A stretch of DNA of 64,000 bases from Schizophyllum amplum (Eukaryota; Basidiomycota; Agaricomycetes; Agaricales; Schizophyllaceae): positions 1,984,001 to 2,048,000 of the forward strand of contig VDMD01000001.1 in NCBI GenBank assembly GCA_007026445.1. Reading direction: 5' to 3'. A program made the position numbers and the translations under genes. Below, in pieces: positions 35,982 to 50,893 of this stretch (within the stretch, counting starts at the first letter, position 1; every line of letters starts with the position of its first letter). The notes below the pieces were generated by a model. The model worked only from the letters and a program-made list of their open reading frames with translations. It was not told the DNA's origin and made no database searches.

Positions 35982-37097
35982 TTACCACGTAGAAGAGGGT
36001 TTGTGGCGCGGAGCGGGATCGTACGAGCTGAAACATTTTTCAGCGCAACATTCAACGCAGACAAACGGCCTGGAATCGTTAGTCACCGGCGAGTGGGCAA
36101 AGATGATCTGTCGGCGGTGTAACTGCATTGGAGTGAACATTTCATACGATGTGTTTACGCAGTATGTGGTACTCACCCTGACCCGGAGCTACAAGGCGAG
36201 CTTTTAAGCGACCAAAAATCGTAAGCATCGCCATTTGAGGGGGAGAAAGACGAAGCACCTTGCATAGGTACTGGCATAATTATCGTGCGAAGGTAACGCG
36301 CCGGCTTGCCCATGGTAAGAACTAACGGGGGAAGAACTATAAGTTGAACCACCGACCGAAGGAACGTACTGAGAGCCGGAGGCATAAGGGTCGTTTGTGG
36401 CACGCCCTGGCGGGTTAAAGCTGATGTGGGTGTCCGTCGAGGAATGTCTACAAAACCCGCAGTCAGACGAGATGAACTGCACCGTTTGCAAGATACGCGT
36501 TCGAGACGCTTGACGCTGAATGCAGAGACGCACCCCACAGACGTATGTAGGCCTGCCTGTCCTTGAGGATAAGGATACTGTGGTGAAGTGACATTTGAAT
36601 GACCAGATGGATATAGACCCGTCTGATCTGGGCTGAAAGTGGGCTTCGCTGGACGCTGAGCTGTACTATTCTTGTCGAAATATCTTCGCCGTGCCTCCTC
36701 AGAAGCCCTCTAGAAAGCACATGAGTCTCAGTTCAGATTGAAGAGCGCAACGTACGCGATAGTTCTGCACAACAGAAGTCGCATTCTCGACAACATCGTC
36801 ATGCCTGCCTTTAGCGCCGTAGACGATCTTCTCCTTCGCGCCACGCAACAAAGGATTGGTGACGCTCTTCCGCGCCAGCTCCTTCTGAGCCCTTGCATGC
36901 TTGTCAATTGACAGTATAAGCTCTTGTGGCGCTACGTACGATTCCAGACGTGGTTCGTGGCAGCTTCGGACTTCCTGCGGTTCATGCCTCACTTCTTGTA
37001 GTGCATGCTGAAGGTCCTTAGATGTCTGCTTGATATGTCTTGAGCGTGGTTGCGTATTGGAAGAAGGACGAGATGAGTGCTGACGAGGAGAGGGCAT
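35982..37097 (-). CDS. Kinase-partner family protein P1, unknown function
   Basis: Not a family I know; one of three related genes each placed head-to-head with a kinase-like gene. A six-exon model joins in phase: 36756-37097, 36534-36709, 36259-36447, 36177-36188, 36087-36122 and 35982-36027 (266 aa). The last three exons are tentative; without them the frame stops at 36204. The N-terminal 110 residues are helical and charged (LQHALQEVRHEPQEVRS, KHARAQKELARKS, HDDVVENATSVVQNYR). An intron follows at the same place as in the paralogues, then RASEEARRRYFD, the shared motif. The rest is rich in Pro, Ser, Tyr and Gly (SPQYPYPQGQAG, SGSQYVPSVGGSTYSSS) and is probably disordered. It lies 405 bp from the kinase-like gene at 37503, so a shared promoter is likely. 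Confidence 0.6.
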
Positions 37098-37502
37098 GGT
37101 GAGGGTAAGGAGGAAGAAGAAGCGCCGTGCTCATGGGGCTTTATAAGGAACTGGCAACCGCCGTGCATATAATACAGTCATGCTGAACCTATTGTTCTCA
37201 CATGACTCCCCGTGTATACGATCGTGAGTCAGACAGGTCTTCCGTTAAGCTTGCAAAATAGGATACAATAAGACGAATGGAAGCCGCCCAAAGCTTGCAT
37301 TTGCTATTCACTGCATGGCGGTACGACACACGGCGACCGGACCGGGATCTGAATAGGAGCTCCTGGGAGCTCCGGTCGCGCGGCACGGCATATATTCTTC
37401 TCTGAGGCTCTCTCTGACGCGTTCGCTCACCCGGGAGGTCAGCACAGTCAGCATCGGTTCTTCGACAATCAATAGGAACAGCTGACGAACGCGAACTTTA
37501 GG
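37098..37502. promoter_or_regulatory. Divergent promoter region of pair 1
   Basis: 405 bp between two divergent ATGs. TATAA-like elements are present for the left gene (CTTTATAAGG, near 37138-37147) and possibly in the middle (CATATAATAC, near 37167). Confidence 0.5.
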
Positions 37503-38786
37503 ATGCGAGCCACTGAGCTGTATCCAGATGAACACTTTTGGGTGGACCACTATGACTTTTTCTATCATCGTGGATATCAACTGAGACCTCGCTATCGTCC
37601 TGGCCATGTCTCCTCTCGCAAACGTGGACAGAAGCGTCCTTGGTTCGAACTGGATCAGTTCGAGGACGAGATTGCTACGCGCGTACGTTTGAACCGAAGA
37701 TAGTAACACGAAGGGATGGCTGATGGAGGTTTCGTGATAGTGGACTTCCGTATTGGACGCTGTGCGACTGACCGATGGAAGCACTGTTGTGCTTCGTCGA
37801 ACACATACGTGGACGGACGAGATACCTATACACCTCTATCTCGCTCATCTGACTCCGAAGGATGAGCGCAACCACGTTGTGCCCGTGCTGGATATCATCA
37901 CATTTCCGGAGACGGACGAAGTCGCATTCCTCGTTCTGCCTTTGTTGCACTTGTACTATGATCCTGCATTCACGCGGCCTATTCAGGCGACACAGGCATT
38001 ACAACAGTTTTTTGAGGCAAGTTAAGATCACTTCTACAAACAACTGCGTCTCATGACCCCTGCCTAGGCGATGCAATTTCTGCACGAGCACGACATAGCG
38101 CATAGGTGAGTGGCTTTTATTACGCTAGCTGAAGTTGAAAACGATCTTCTCAGGGATTTCTGCAGGCTCAATCTGATGATGGACGCGTCCGAGCTCATTC
38201 CCGGCGGCTTTCACTTTGTCGCTGCCACCATGACGCCGGATGGGTTGACCTATGGCCTCAATTACCTTGATCGCGCCGACGTCTCTCCCGTGCGTTACTT
38301 CGTGATTGATCTTGGTCTCGCCAGTCACTTTCCCTCCCGTCGATTGAATGGGTCCGATTGTCTGGTCACGGGCGTATACGGCCAAGACAAGACGGTCCCT
38401 GAGCTTTCATGGGAGAAGCCCTACGACCCCTTCAAGGTCGATATTTATCAGCTTGGACGCGTCATTCTGGAGGACATGATTGAGGTGCGTTGCTTTCAAT
38501 ACGAAGTTACAGTCTCATCGTCTGACATGTCGTATAGGAGTACGCGGATCTGGCTTTCCTGCGCCCACTGGCGGAGTCGATGACACAGCAGGATCCATCG
38601 CTCCGCCCGGATGCTTGCACGGCTGTGACCATGCTCAAGGAGCTCGTGAATGCGCAGGACTCGGACGCGTTACAGCAGCCCATGCCGCAGCCTTATTCGC
38701 AGTCAGGTCTGATCTTCACCCCGCGTCCGCCAGAACGGTGTTGTGAATTCTTTTGCTCGTGTGAGGGGCGTACTTCAGAGTCGTGA
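37503..38786 (+). CDS. Kinase-like protein K1 (basidiomycete-expanded kinase-like family)
   Basis: Protein-kinase-fold protein of the family that opens with a W-x-D/N-H-Y ... RGYxLRPRYxP module. Exons 37503-37682, 37741-38016, 38068-38105, 38154-38484 and 38538-38786 give 357 aa; intron places are identical in all four paralogues here. Motifs: N-lobe VLDAVRLTDGSTVVLRR (Arg where the usual ATP-binding Lys stands), then DEIPIH for the helix-C Glu; catalytic loop HRDFCRLNLMMD with Asp and Asn kept; YFVIDLGLA with DLG for DFG; then GVYGQDKTVPELSWE and a C-lobe ending LRPLAESMTQQDPSLRPD. The C-terminal tail has a Cys cluster (RCCEFFCSC). Its second intron begins with GC (GCAAGT), where the paralogues have GT. 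Activity and substrate are unknown. Confidence 0.85.
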
Positions 38787-39240
38787 TTATGCTTAGCAAT
38801 ACTCCTTCTCCGGTTCTTGCTGTTTGACCCATTCCCGGGACGGCCTTGAAACGGTATGTAACTTTTTTTTTGACAGGACATGTAACCTGTAGTCGCGGTG
38901 CTTGTACTCAGCAGTATCAGTATTGATCATATCGTTGCAGCTTGCAGAGCAGTATATACTATCTTCCCATACCTATGAGGGCATGCTATACAGCTTCTGC
39001 ACTTTTGGAGTTCATCGACGACATGCATCGACGCGGCCGCGTTCCTATCTCACTGCAGCCGCAGAAGCTGCGATCTCTAGAAACCTCGCGAGTCGGATGC
39101 TGCTCGCATATACTGTGATAGTGAGAAAATCGTGCGCGACAAGGAAGGCAAAGTTCAGTTATCTGCAGACATAGTCGAGGCGTACAGCGCGCGCGCAAAC
39201 AGAAGACACACGGAAGATCGAAATGATAGATTACGCCAAG
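38787..39240. other. Spacer between K1 and duplicated segment copy 2
   Basis: No gene recognised. Contains a run of nine T near 38863-38871. Confidence 0.45.
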
Positions 39241-41410
39241 GTCACGAACGCTAGTCCGTCGGCGTGGCTACAACGAGCTTAAAGAGTATGGGGAAACAGA
39301 CTGTAGCAAGGAGCAAGTGGGTACAGATACGTGGCACAGTGCAAAACAAGGACAGGAATGCGGGGAGGGGAGACAGCAAGAAGAATATAGCTTGCAGTGA
39401 GACGGGGAGAGTTGTCGCATGGAAGTAGCTGCGGCTGGGAGGTAGATGCTGATGGCTGATAGATGTCGCTGAACGGTAGGTGTCGATGAGTGTAGGGTGT
39501 CGCTGTGTAGTAAGTGCCGCTATGTCGTAGGTGTCGCTATGTGATGGGCACGCCGGAGAGGACTCAGGCCTTCTTCTCCTGCTGGCGCGAGGAGCGCCGG
39601 ATGGGCTCAGCGTTGCTCGTCTTGGGAGCAGCCCTTCTGACCCTGGGAGCAGCCTTGCTGGGCTTGGGAGCATTCTTGCGCGTCTTGGCCGGGCGAGCGT
39701 CCTCCTCGGGAGCGGGCTCCTCATCGCGCTTGCGCTTCTCGGTGCGCGGCTTCGACGGCCCAGCGACGGCCTGCGAGGCCTCCGCAGCGGCCTCAGACTT
39801 GTCGGCGGCAGCCTCGGACGCGAGGACGGCGTGCTCGGAGGTCTCCACGGCACCCTCAGAGAAGTCAAGCGCAGGAAGCTTGGCCTGCTCCGCAGAGGCC
39901 TTCGCCTGGCTCAGCCTAGAGGTCGGCTTCTTCTTCTCGGGCGTCGCTTTCTCGACTGGGAGGGGCACGTCAGGCGCCTTGCCTTTCCCCTTCTTGTCCT
40001 TGCCCTTCCCCTTGCCCACCCCTTTGCCCTTGGCCGATGGCTTCGAGCGGCCCGGTGCGGGCGTCTTGCTGTTGCTATAGAACGCGGCGGGAGGGATGGT
40101 GCCCATGGCGGAGATAGATTCATCGGCAGCGACGGCAGAGGCGGTGGCGGCAGCAACAGCGGTGGAGGCCATGGGGACTGGTACCTCGACCTCGGCGTCA
40201 GCCTGCACACCGCAGTCAACACGGGGCGCGGCAACTGGAGCAGGCGCGGGTTGCTCTGCCGTCTCTTCACCGTGACGCTTGTAGCCGATGATGAGGGGCC
40301 CTTCTTCTTCGCCATCGGGCTGGTGTGCAATGGTCATGGGGAAATTGGCGGGGACTTGCTCGCCATCGCGTTCGACAGTGAAGTCGAAGACGGGCTCCGT
40401 GTGGGATGCCCGTGCCTCCTCCAGGGTCCTTGCCAGAATGGGAGCGAGTGAAGCGAGGTCCGGGTTGACGCCGTCCACCGCCACGGCCTTCATGACATCA
40501 GGATGGTCGCTGCAATACGATGAGTCACAATGAGCAGACATAATGCAAAGAACACGCACCGCCATGTATGCTCGAGCTCAAGAGCGATCGCTTGACTGTC
40601 AGGCTTCAGTTAGTGTCGAGCGTACAGATAACGTGGATATAGACGCACACTGCAGAAGGTATATGATCGAGGCCCCGCACGGCGTCGGTGGGTAGGAAGC
40701 GGGCGACGGTCGCAGCGATGAGCTTGAGGCCCGCGTCGTCGTTCGGGTTGTTGACTTCGAGGAACTCGGTCGCGGCGCGCTGCAGTTCGATGTATGCGTC
40801 GAGGATTTTCTCCTCTGCCGGCGACAGCTTCTCGACCTTCCCGGGAACAGCGCCCGGGATGGTGGGCAGGGAGTCTCCAATCGTGGTCATGGTTGTGATA
40901 GAAGAGCAAGTAGGATTAGGGTCTGGGATGACTGGAGAGCAGGGCTCGGGCGGGGAGCTCGGCAGTCTGGGTGACGATGGTGGTGGTCTGAAGAAAGGAA
41001 GGGCCCGAGCACCCCCGGTGCTTTTATAATGCGGCGGGCGGTCCGAGAATGCTGACGCAGTCAATACAAGGGCCCCATTGTAGTCCCAATAAGGTATGCT
41101 GGAATTTGGAATAACTGGCCGGATGCGGCACTTTCATTTTGCTAGCGGCCTCGTTTGGTAAGCCTTTAGAAATCGGTAAGCAGTCAGGTATGTTCGGAAC
41201 GTTCAAAGCGCCCACCTGATATCAGGGATCCCTGTCCAGCACCTCCAGCATTTTGTTCTGCATTTTCGGCGACCGGCGTGCTGCCGGCCGTCCCGCCGGC
41301 TTGTCTCGGCTAGTCCGATGGATCTTCACCGCCACCGGCATCGAATGGGAAATGAACGCCGACATCGATGCTCGATGAATTAGACGATAACCACGCGACT
41401 TGTTCTTGGC
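39240..41410. repeat. Segmental duplication, copy 2
   Basis: Direct repeat of 31660-33850. Introns and promoter match almost base for base (only two differences in the 53-base first intron), while the 3' part encoding the basic tail has indels and many substitutions. Confidence 0.9.
39564..40890 (-). CDS. Unknown protein, duplicated gene copy 2
   Basis: Paralogue of the gene at 31987-33346. Exons 40649-40890, 40560-40595 and 39564-40509 give 407 aa. The first 230 residues are almost identical to copy 1. The Lys/Gly tract differs slightly (KPSAKGKGVGKGKGKDKKG), and the tail is shorter, ending RRSSRQQEKKA. A TATA-like element (TTTATAA, 41023-41029) lies about 135 bases upstream of the ATG, as in copy 1. 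Both copies keep open frames and splice sites, so both may be expressed. Confidence 0.75.
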
Positions 41411-43246
41411 GTCGACAACTTCGAGACGAAGAACGCTCGCTCGCCCAAGTCATATTGTGTAACGGCAGGATACTGTTTAGGAACTGTCAGTCGACCTTGT
41501 ATCCAGGTGAGTCAAGGCAATGCTACCTTTTATGTTCTCTTGTTCGTCCTACGTATACTGGCAGAACACCTTGTTCAACAGCCACGCCGGGCGCGCAGTG
41601 GTTGAGTACGAAGTATGGAGGTACGTTTCCTTGTACTGAGACCGGCGTTGTCTTGTGGAGAGGGAGGGAGGGGGGGGGGCTCCCAAGGGGTCTGCAAAGA
41701 AACTTGCCACCGCAGTGGGAGCCCGTCAGTTGCGTTACTGGCTCGCTGTGGTAAGTAATAGCGCTCACCTGAATACCCCTGACTAGCTTCACAGCGTTAG
41801 GCCGACGCGTGAAGATGTTCCTGTTCTCGTCGCTTGTGTGAGCTGCGGACATGTACCTCTGAACGAGTGAGGGTCTGCCGCGCCTCCCGCACCGTGCTTC
41901 GCCGGTCTTGCTCAACAGAGATAATTCTGAGGTACGCACGTCCGACAGGCAACATTCTCACATACGTTCACAGCGAGAAAGAGCTCGCTCTGAGGGACCT
42001 CATGGTTAATCCGGCATACCCATCGTGCGTGTACGTCTCCTAGTCGTTGTCAGCACTCATGTTCAAGCAGATGAAGCTTTGCCGCACCGATGTTCAGCTA
42101 CTGTGGCGGGTCCATGGCTAGTGCCACCGGTAAGTGCTGCTTTGGGCTGCTTCGTTAAGTCAGGCGGGCAGTGAGATTTGACTGAGGTCTGGTGACGATG
42201 GATCTTGGGATCACGCAGGGATGTCCTCGGATGGTATGTTTTGTTCATTGGTGTAGATGCATACGAGAACTGAGTATCTACAGGAAGGGGTAGAGGAGGA
42301 GGTTCTTTAGGAGGGACCTGGAACAAAGGAGGCGTGAGTACGAAAGCCGAACGTGATGCAGAGAAGGGCGCGCACCGTGAACCTGCATTGCCTTGTCCCT
42401 CATCCAGACGCTGGCATTCTGACACTTTGCCGAGCCAGGGTGAGATAGCAGACGCCTTCGATGCAGCAAGCCATGCGCCAGCTCGAAGACCGGTACAGTC
42501 TATGGTCTGCGAGCTGCATAGTCCGTGATGGTGATGTCCACGTCCGCAAGTCAAAAGAAGGTGACATGCGCCAGCAGCTTGATGAGGCGTCCCAGAGTAA
42601 TCGCCACTGTCTACGTTTGCCCAGAGGTCTTGAGGATAGCTGGAACCGCTTCTTGTCCGAATCCTTCGATCGGTTCAGCAGTCAGATTGGACCGCGCTCG
42701 CATCTTCGCGCTCCTTGACGCCATACCGATAATGATGTCCACCTCCATGCTGAAGCTCTAGTGATGAGCTGTGACGGAGACTTCTTGCAGTGCTTCGGGC
42801 TGGCGCTGAAGAAGTAAGCCGCCAATTGTTCGTACGACCATGCCCAAAGAGGAAACTGATGCCCCTATTTGTTACCGGCAGCATCCGACGCCCATCGTCA
42901 CCGTGGAACGTTCAGCGTTCAACAACTGATCAGCAACTCATGGCATGGGCCCATCCTTGTCTGTCGAGTTCTCAGGCACTCAGATACTTTTATTCGAAAT
43001 TTAAACACATATCTGCCACAAGCTCAATGCCCCAGTTCCAACGCCAGGATTGCGAGCCACGCTGTGCCACATATTCTCCATGCTCCGCTCAGTCGGACCA
43101 GTCGACAATTGGTAGAATCAGGATCATATATAGGGTGTACAGTAAGGAAAGTGTAGAGTAGTACAATGTGTTTCTTAGCCCAAGAATGTGTAGAACGTCA
43201 ATTTTCCGGGTCCCTTAAGACCGATAGGAAGGTGCGTCAATGTGTC
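41411..43246. other. 1.8-kb region with unassigned ORFs
   Basis: Minus-strand frames at 41523-41939 (containing RPSLVQRYMSAAHTSDENRN) and 42063-42554 (Pro-rich, PPLFQVPPKEPPPLPLP) have some coding character and could be exons of one minus-strand gene or a decayed one. I found no domain and could not join them. A G/C homopolymer of ten G lies near 41670. Confidence 0.4.
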
Positions 43247-44495
43247 TCACTGCGTGTAAATGCGCAGCGAGTTGATTTCCCAGTACGCCTCTACAAAGCT
43301 CGCGGGATTATTGTTGACGTCTGCAACGTAGTCAGCGTAAAGGACATGATGCACATTGCAAAACAGACGTACAGTCCTCGCAGCTGCTCAGGCCGCAACC
43401 TGACGTCGCAAAGGCGGTTCCCGCCCAGTCTCCCTGATAGCGGAATGATGGTCAATTTCGAAAGAGAAACATAACAGGCAAGTCTTACACAGAGCGTCAG
43501 GTCGAAGATAATATGGTGCGGGTCGAAGTGGGACTGATAGTCACAATCGCCGCCGTTGTTCGAAAGTGGGAACGTCGCGTCGGGCGTGCCCCAGGTGGGC
43601 CCAGGGCTCGGTATGCGGATCATCTGGGATGACTGGGAGACCTCGTGCGGAACAGAAGGGTCCGTGCGCGACCAGAACCAGACCGAAATTTCGTTCTCGG
43701 TGCGGGAGAGGACGTAGTAGCCACCTTGAACTGACATGAGCCTTGCGAGGAGTTGAGGAGAGAGGAACACGCGTACCGCCTTGCGCGTTGAACGCTGGGC
43801 CATACGAGTTTGCCTTGATGAAAGAGGTCCCGCAGCCCTGGTTGTAATTCACGTTCGTGTCGCAGTCGTTCGAGACGGTGGAGCTATGGTGGGAAGAGAT
43901 CAGGGAAACGTACTTATAAACCATGCAACGAAGTGCGTACCCTGTTTGTTGACGAGCCTTGGACATCTTGCAGTTGGGCGCCGTGTGCAATGATGCGAGA
44001 TTAGCTGTGTTCTGATTCACGCCTAGAAAAAGATTCATTGATTGGAAAGTGCATGCTTGCACCGGCGAACACACCTTCGATGATGTCAATCTCTCCGCCA
44101 GACGGCCACGGACCGTTCCTGCTGAACGTCCACCACGCCGGCCAGGTCGCGCAACCTGTCGGCATATGGGAGAGGTCAAGGATATACAGGCCTTCCGTGT
44201 ACGCAGTCTTGGAGGTGATGCGCACGCTGTCTCGCCCGCGAGCAGATGCGGGTACGACGTGGGTATAGTCGGCTCGCATAACGAACTTGGAGGGGGTCGC
44301 GTAAGAGAGGTTGTTGCTAATGGCGGTACCGATGTCAACGTAGTTGGTGCGTCCGTGGGTAGGGTCGCTGAACGTCTCCCAGACGAAGGCGTCGTAAAAA
44401 GCCGGTCCAGCAAAGGCATCTACGAGGGAGTACTGTTGCTGGGCAAGGGCGGTGGGAGCGACGAGCAGGAGAGAAAGTAGCGCGTAGATTTGCAT
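43247..44495 (-). CDS. Secreted GH16 glycoside hydrolase (beta-glucanase type)
   Basis: GH16 concanavalin-fold enzyme expected to cleave beta-1,3(4)-glucans of fungal or plant walls. Exons 44075-44495, 43941-44022, 43777-43883, 43489-43730, 43373-43433 and 43247-43320 give 328 aa. The signal peptide is MQIYALLSLLLVAPTALA. Conserved blocks: YSLVDAFAGPAFYDAFVWET, YVDIGTAISNN, GLYILDLSHMPTGCATWPAW, the catalytic GGEIDIIEGV (E-x-D-x-x-E), NLASLHTAPNC, YNQGCG, GGYYVLSRTENEISVWFW, HHIIFDLTLCGDWAGTAF and the terminal VNNNPASFVEAYWEINSLRI. The intron right after the catalytic EG and the final exon were placed by family pattern; phases agree. It resembles the basidiomycete group of mixed-linkage or 1,3-glucanases; exact specificity cannot be read from sequence. 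Confidence 0.93.
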
Positions 44496-44922
44496 GTTGA
44501 GTGTTGTTCGAGGTCGTAGTGCGAGCACGGAGCAGACCAGCAGGCGCCAAGCGTGAAGTCGGAGCACCACAGGAGCCGCTGCTTTGACATGTCGGCCAGT
44601 GTATTGATTCCCGCCAGAACAGCTTCTTTAGCATCCGTCTTTTGCAGGTCCATGGTGCTTCGGGACAACTATCGGCATATCGGCCCGGTCCGATGCAGTA
44701 CTGCCTACTTCAGTGCACTCAGACTCTGACTCAGAGTCAGTTGCTGACGAGCGCGATAAGTACAGAGCGTAGGCTGATAGCGATGATGAAGCACGTCGAC
44801 TGTCAGATACGGAGAGTAATGGTGCACGAGAGCGTGAGCTTGCTAGCAAGAGTTATACGCGAGCCTACATAGACTCATCAGTAGAATCGTCCTCTAACAT
44901 AGAGCCATCGCCGTACATGGCT
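44496..44922. other. Spacer between GH16 and monooxygenase
   Basis: No gene recognised. A minus-strand Ser-rich frame (44628-44849) is probably chance. Confidence 0.45.
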
Positions 44923-48252
<3,330 letters not shown>

Positions 48253-48591
48253 GTCGCATTACTGTACCGGCATGACCGTAAGTTCACTGGGCGTTACGCG
48301 TTACGCTGTGAACAACTCCCGAGCGTAGTTCACGGAGGCCCGGACCGGCCTTCCAACGCGTTATAAAGCAAAAATCGACATATTTGGAGTAACGTACTCA
48401 GAAGAGCAAAACAATGCGTTTAGCGCTCGAATGAACAAAAAATACGAAGATTTGAGCTAAAATGCGATTATTTAAGCCATGTGGCGTCTCAAAAAACCCG
48501 CCGTTACGCGTTACGGAACCGGCTTAGGTTCAGTTCAGAGGCCCCCGTTACGCGTTATGTGAACATGCGGTCATGCCGGTACAGTAGTCGC
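48253..48591. mobile_element. MITE-like element with terminal inverted repeats
   Basis: Left end TACTGTACCGGCATGACCG at 48260-48278 is mirrored by its complement at 48568-48586. The repeat continues inward in degenerate form (TTCAC, then GTTACGCGTTACG near 48293 and its relatives near 48503 and 48547). GTCGC flanks both ends (48253-48257 and 48587-48591) and may be a target-site duplication. The body is about 330 bp and has no coding frame, which fits a non-autonomous DNA transposon. Confidence 0.75.
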
Positions 48592-49402
48592 GTGTATATT
48601 TGGAAGCACGCTGTATGGCAGAGCTATAGGGCTAATTTTTCTTGATATGGAGGTGGAGTCCACGCACGCTGGGCGAGGACGGAGCGGGGAGACTGAAGTC
48701 CGAGTCGAGAGAATCGGACTCAAAGTCATTAATATTGTCAAGAGAGGGCCAAGGACATCGGCCCGACGGACCGATGCGCCCGCTTCATCTCGTCGTCGCT
48801 CGACTCAAGCTCGACTCTTCGATCCCCAATTCACCTCAGATCCACGTTCACCATCATGTTTCTTCTGTGCTTTGCGTGGGCTGAGCTCCTCGGTATCACC
48901 ACACTTCTGAGCTGCTATTCTTAAACTATCCTTTGTTGTACAGGAGGTCTTCATGGACTCAAGCACTATCGAGTTCTCGCCCAAAGAGAAACGGCGTCGA
49001 AATCTGTTCTTCGAGGGGCTCCCTCTGGACTCTCTGCGCACCTGTTGCTGGCGCTGATTCGGCATGCGTTACACCACACGGAATTATTGTCTAAAACACA
49101 AGACCCCCATCACCGTCCATGTCCCCCGTGCTTCACGCGCGTGGCCAAGCAGCCCAAGCTCTCCTACCGGGCGCCTCCCTCGGCGTTCGTACTTAACCTG
49201 ACGTCGACCGCGCCGAACACGAGGTGGTTACGGCAGCACACAGCCCATGCACGATCCGGATAAGCTTATAACGTCGCTTCCCTGAAGACCATCAGCTTCC
49301 CACCCGGCCCACGGCGCGACACTTGACAGGATTTTCTTACGATCCTTCTGCGGCTCGGGCGCGGCAAGTCAGGCCAACGCAGCGCAGTTGTGGCCTGCTG
49401 GT
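48592..49402. other. Spacer upstream of SUR7/PalI gene
   Basis: Frames at plus 48647-48910 and minus 48805-49065 are basic and Ser-rich, match no family, and overlap on opposite strands. I do not support either as a gene. Confidence 0.4.
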
Positions 49403-50097
49403 ATGCTGGGTCTTTTCTTGTGCTTCGCCGCCTTTGTCTTGCTCATCTTCGTGAGTCGTACGTCCTGCGCGTCTGCGATTGTCTGACGGGAACTCTGCCA
49501 CTCAGGTGACGGTCTCCGCTCCTACATGGGACAGCGTGTCTTTCCTTGACGTCCCAAGCGAGACGGGTACGACGCATTTTGGCGTATTCGGCTTTTCTGG
49601 GAGCGTCGCACACGTAGGCTTCAGATTTCTCGTGCCAATCAATGGCTATGAGTAAGTCCTCCTGATATCTGATGTTGAACCGTTCTATTGAGTGCTAAGT
49701 CACCTATAGCTATACCGCAATTGAGGCCGGCAGCGTGCGCAACCTGACCTTCACGCTTGTTCTATACCCTATAGGTAAGCCTTGGCCTCGCCTACTTCGA
49801 GACTCGCTGAATAAATGTTTCTCAGCGACCTGTTTCAGTGCGTTTGTGGTTCTCCTCGAGTTTTGTGGGATACGTCGCCGGAAAGGTGGGAAAATTGCAA
49901 TGATACTGCTCGCTGCCCTTGCCACGCTCGTCACTGTGATAGCCTGGATCTTGTCGATGGTTCTCTTCGGCACCGTTCGCAGTCGCTTTCGCGACCAGGA
50001 CATCGACGCAACGTGGGGCAATGCCAACTGGCTTGGTCTGGCGGCACTTGTGTCGCTCACATGTGGGCTCTACGCTGCGCTGCGGGAGAATGCATAA
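49403..50097 (+). CDS. SUR7/PalI family membrane protein
   Basis: Small four-helix membrane protein of the SUR7/PalI(Rim9) family, which in fungi organises eisosomes or supports the Pal/Rim ambient-pH signalling complex at the plasma membrane. Exons 49403-49450, 49506-49651, 49710-49774 and 49826-50097 give 176 aa. Helix 1 is at the very start (MLGLFLCFAAFVLLIFVTVS), followed by an extracellular loop (APTWDSVSFLDVPSETGTTH, FGVFGFSG). Helices 2-4 are in CFSAFVVLLEFCG, IAMILLAALATLVTVIAWIL and WLGLAALVSLTCGLYAAL. The loop after helix 3 (RSRFRDQDIDATWGNANW) resembles the PalI group. All phases agree. SUR7 versus PalI branch cannot be settled by eye. Confidence 0.85.
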
Positions 50098-50893
50098 TAT
50101 GGATCAGGTAGCTACGGATATCGTCGTTGTCCCGGCCATGCAATCGACTGGCAGCACTAGCTGCCTTGCCAACTTGACTTCGTTGGATCACCTTTCTCGG
50201 ACGAGTCAAGTGGGCGTCTTCATTCTCAAACACCGCTCGCTCTCAGAGGGGAAAAACAATCCTCAGGGGAGTGCCGCCGTCAGAATCTAACTTGAAACAA
50301 AGTAACTTCGCAGATGTTCACTGTTCAGATTTTGTGGCACCGGCTTCGCACCGGCATTTTATGGCGTGCAGAAAAAAATGAAGGAGCGTGTATATTCGGT
50401 AGGAATAGGTAGGCGCCAGTAACGACAGAGATTGCATGGTCTGAGGTCAAAACTACAGCAGACAAATATCGAGTGTTATTCAGCGATGGACTGACGAGGT
50501 ATACAAGGTAAGGTGCATCTACGGGGGTCCCAAGTATAACATCGAGGCAGGCGACTCAGCGCTTCGTACATTCATCAAACATGGTGGTCGTCACGGTCGT
50601 GGCAGATCGTGAATATCAAAGGGACAAGGAAACAGACGAGACAGAGCGACATGTCGTGTATGATGCCGCAAACGGGATAGCCACATGATAAATAGAAAGA
50701 CGGAGGAAAGAGGTAGTAGGCATATTGGTGGGTGGAACCCACGAAAAGGAAGAACAAGAGGAAAGAAGGCGAGTGAGAGCATAACTAGAAAGCGAGATAC
50801 AAATTTAACTGGCGGATGTTCTAAGGCAGCGGAGAATCGGCATGCGAGGCAGCGGCGCGGCGAGGCCCGAACTCGGATATGCACATTCCTCAC
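50098..50893. other. Spacer, homologous to 3' flank of P3
   Basis: No gene. The stretch from about 50380 to 50760 aligns loosely with 56715-57090: GAAGGAGCGTGTATATTCG is shared, as are AACATCGAG and ATAAATA-type blocks. The duplication that gave P2 and P3 therefore included downstream flank. Confidence 0.55.
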
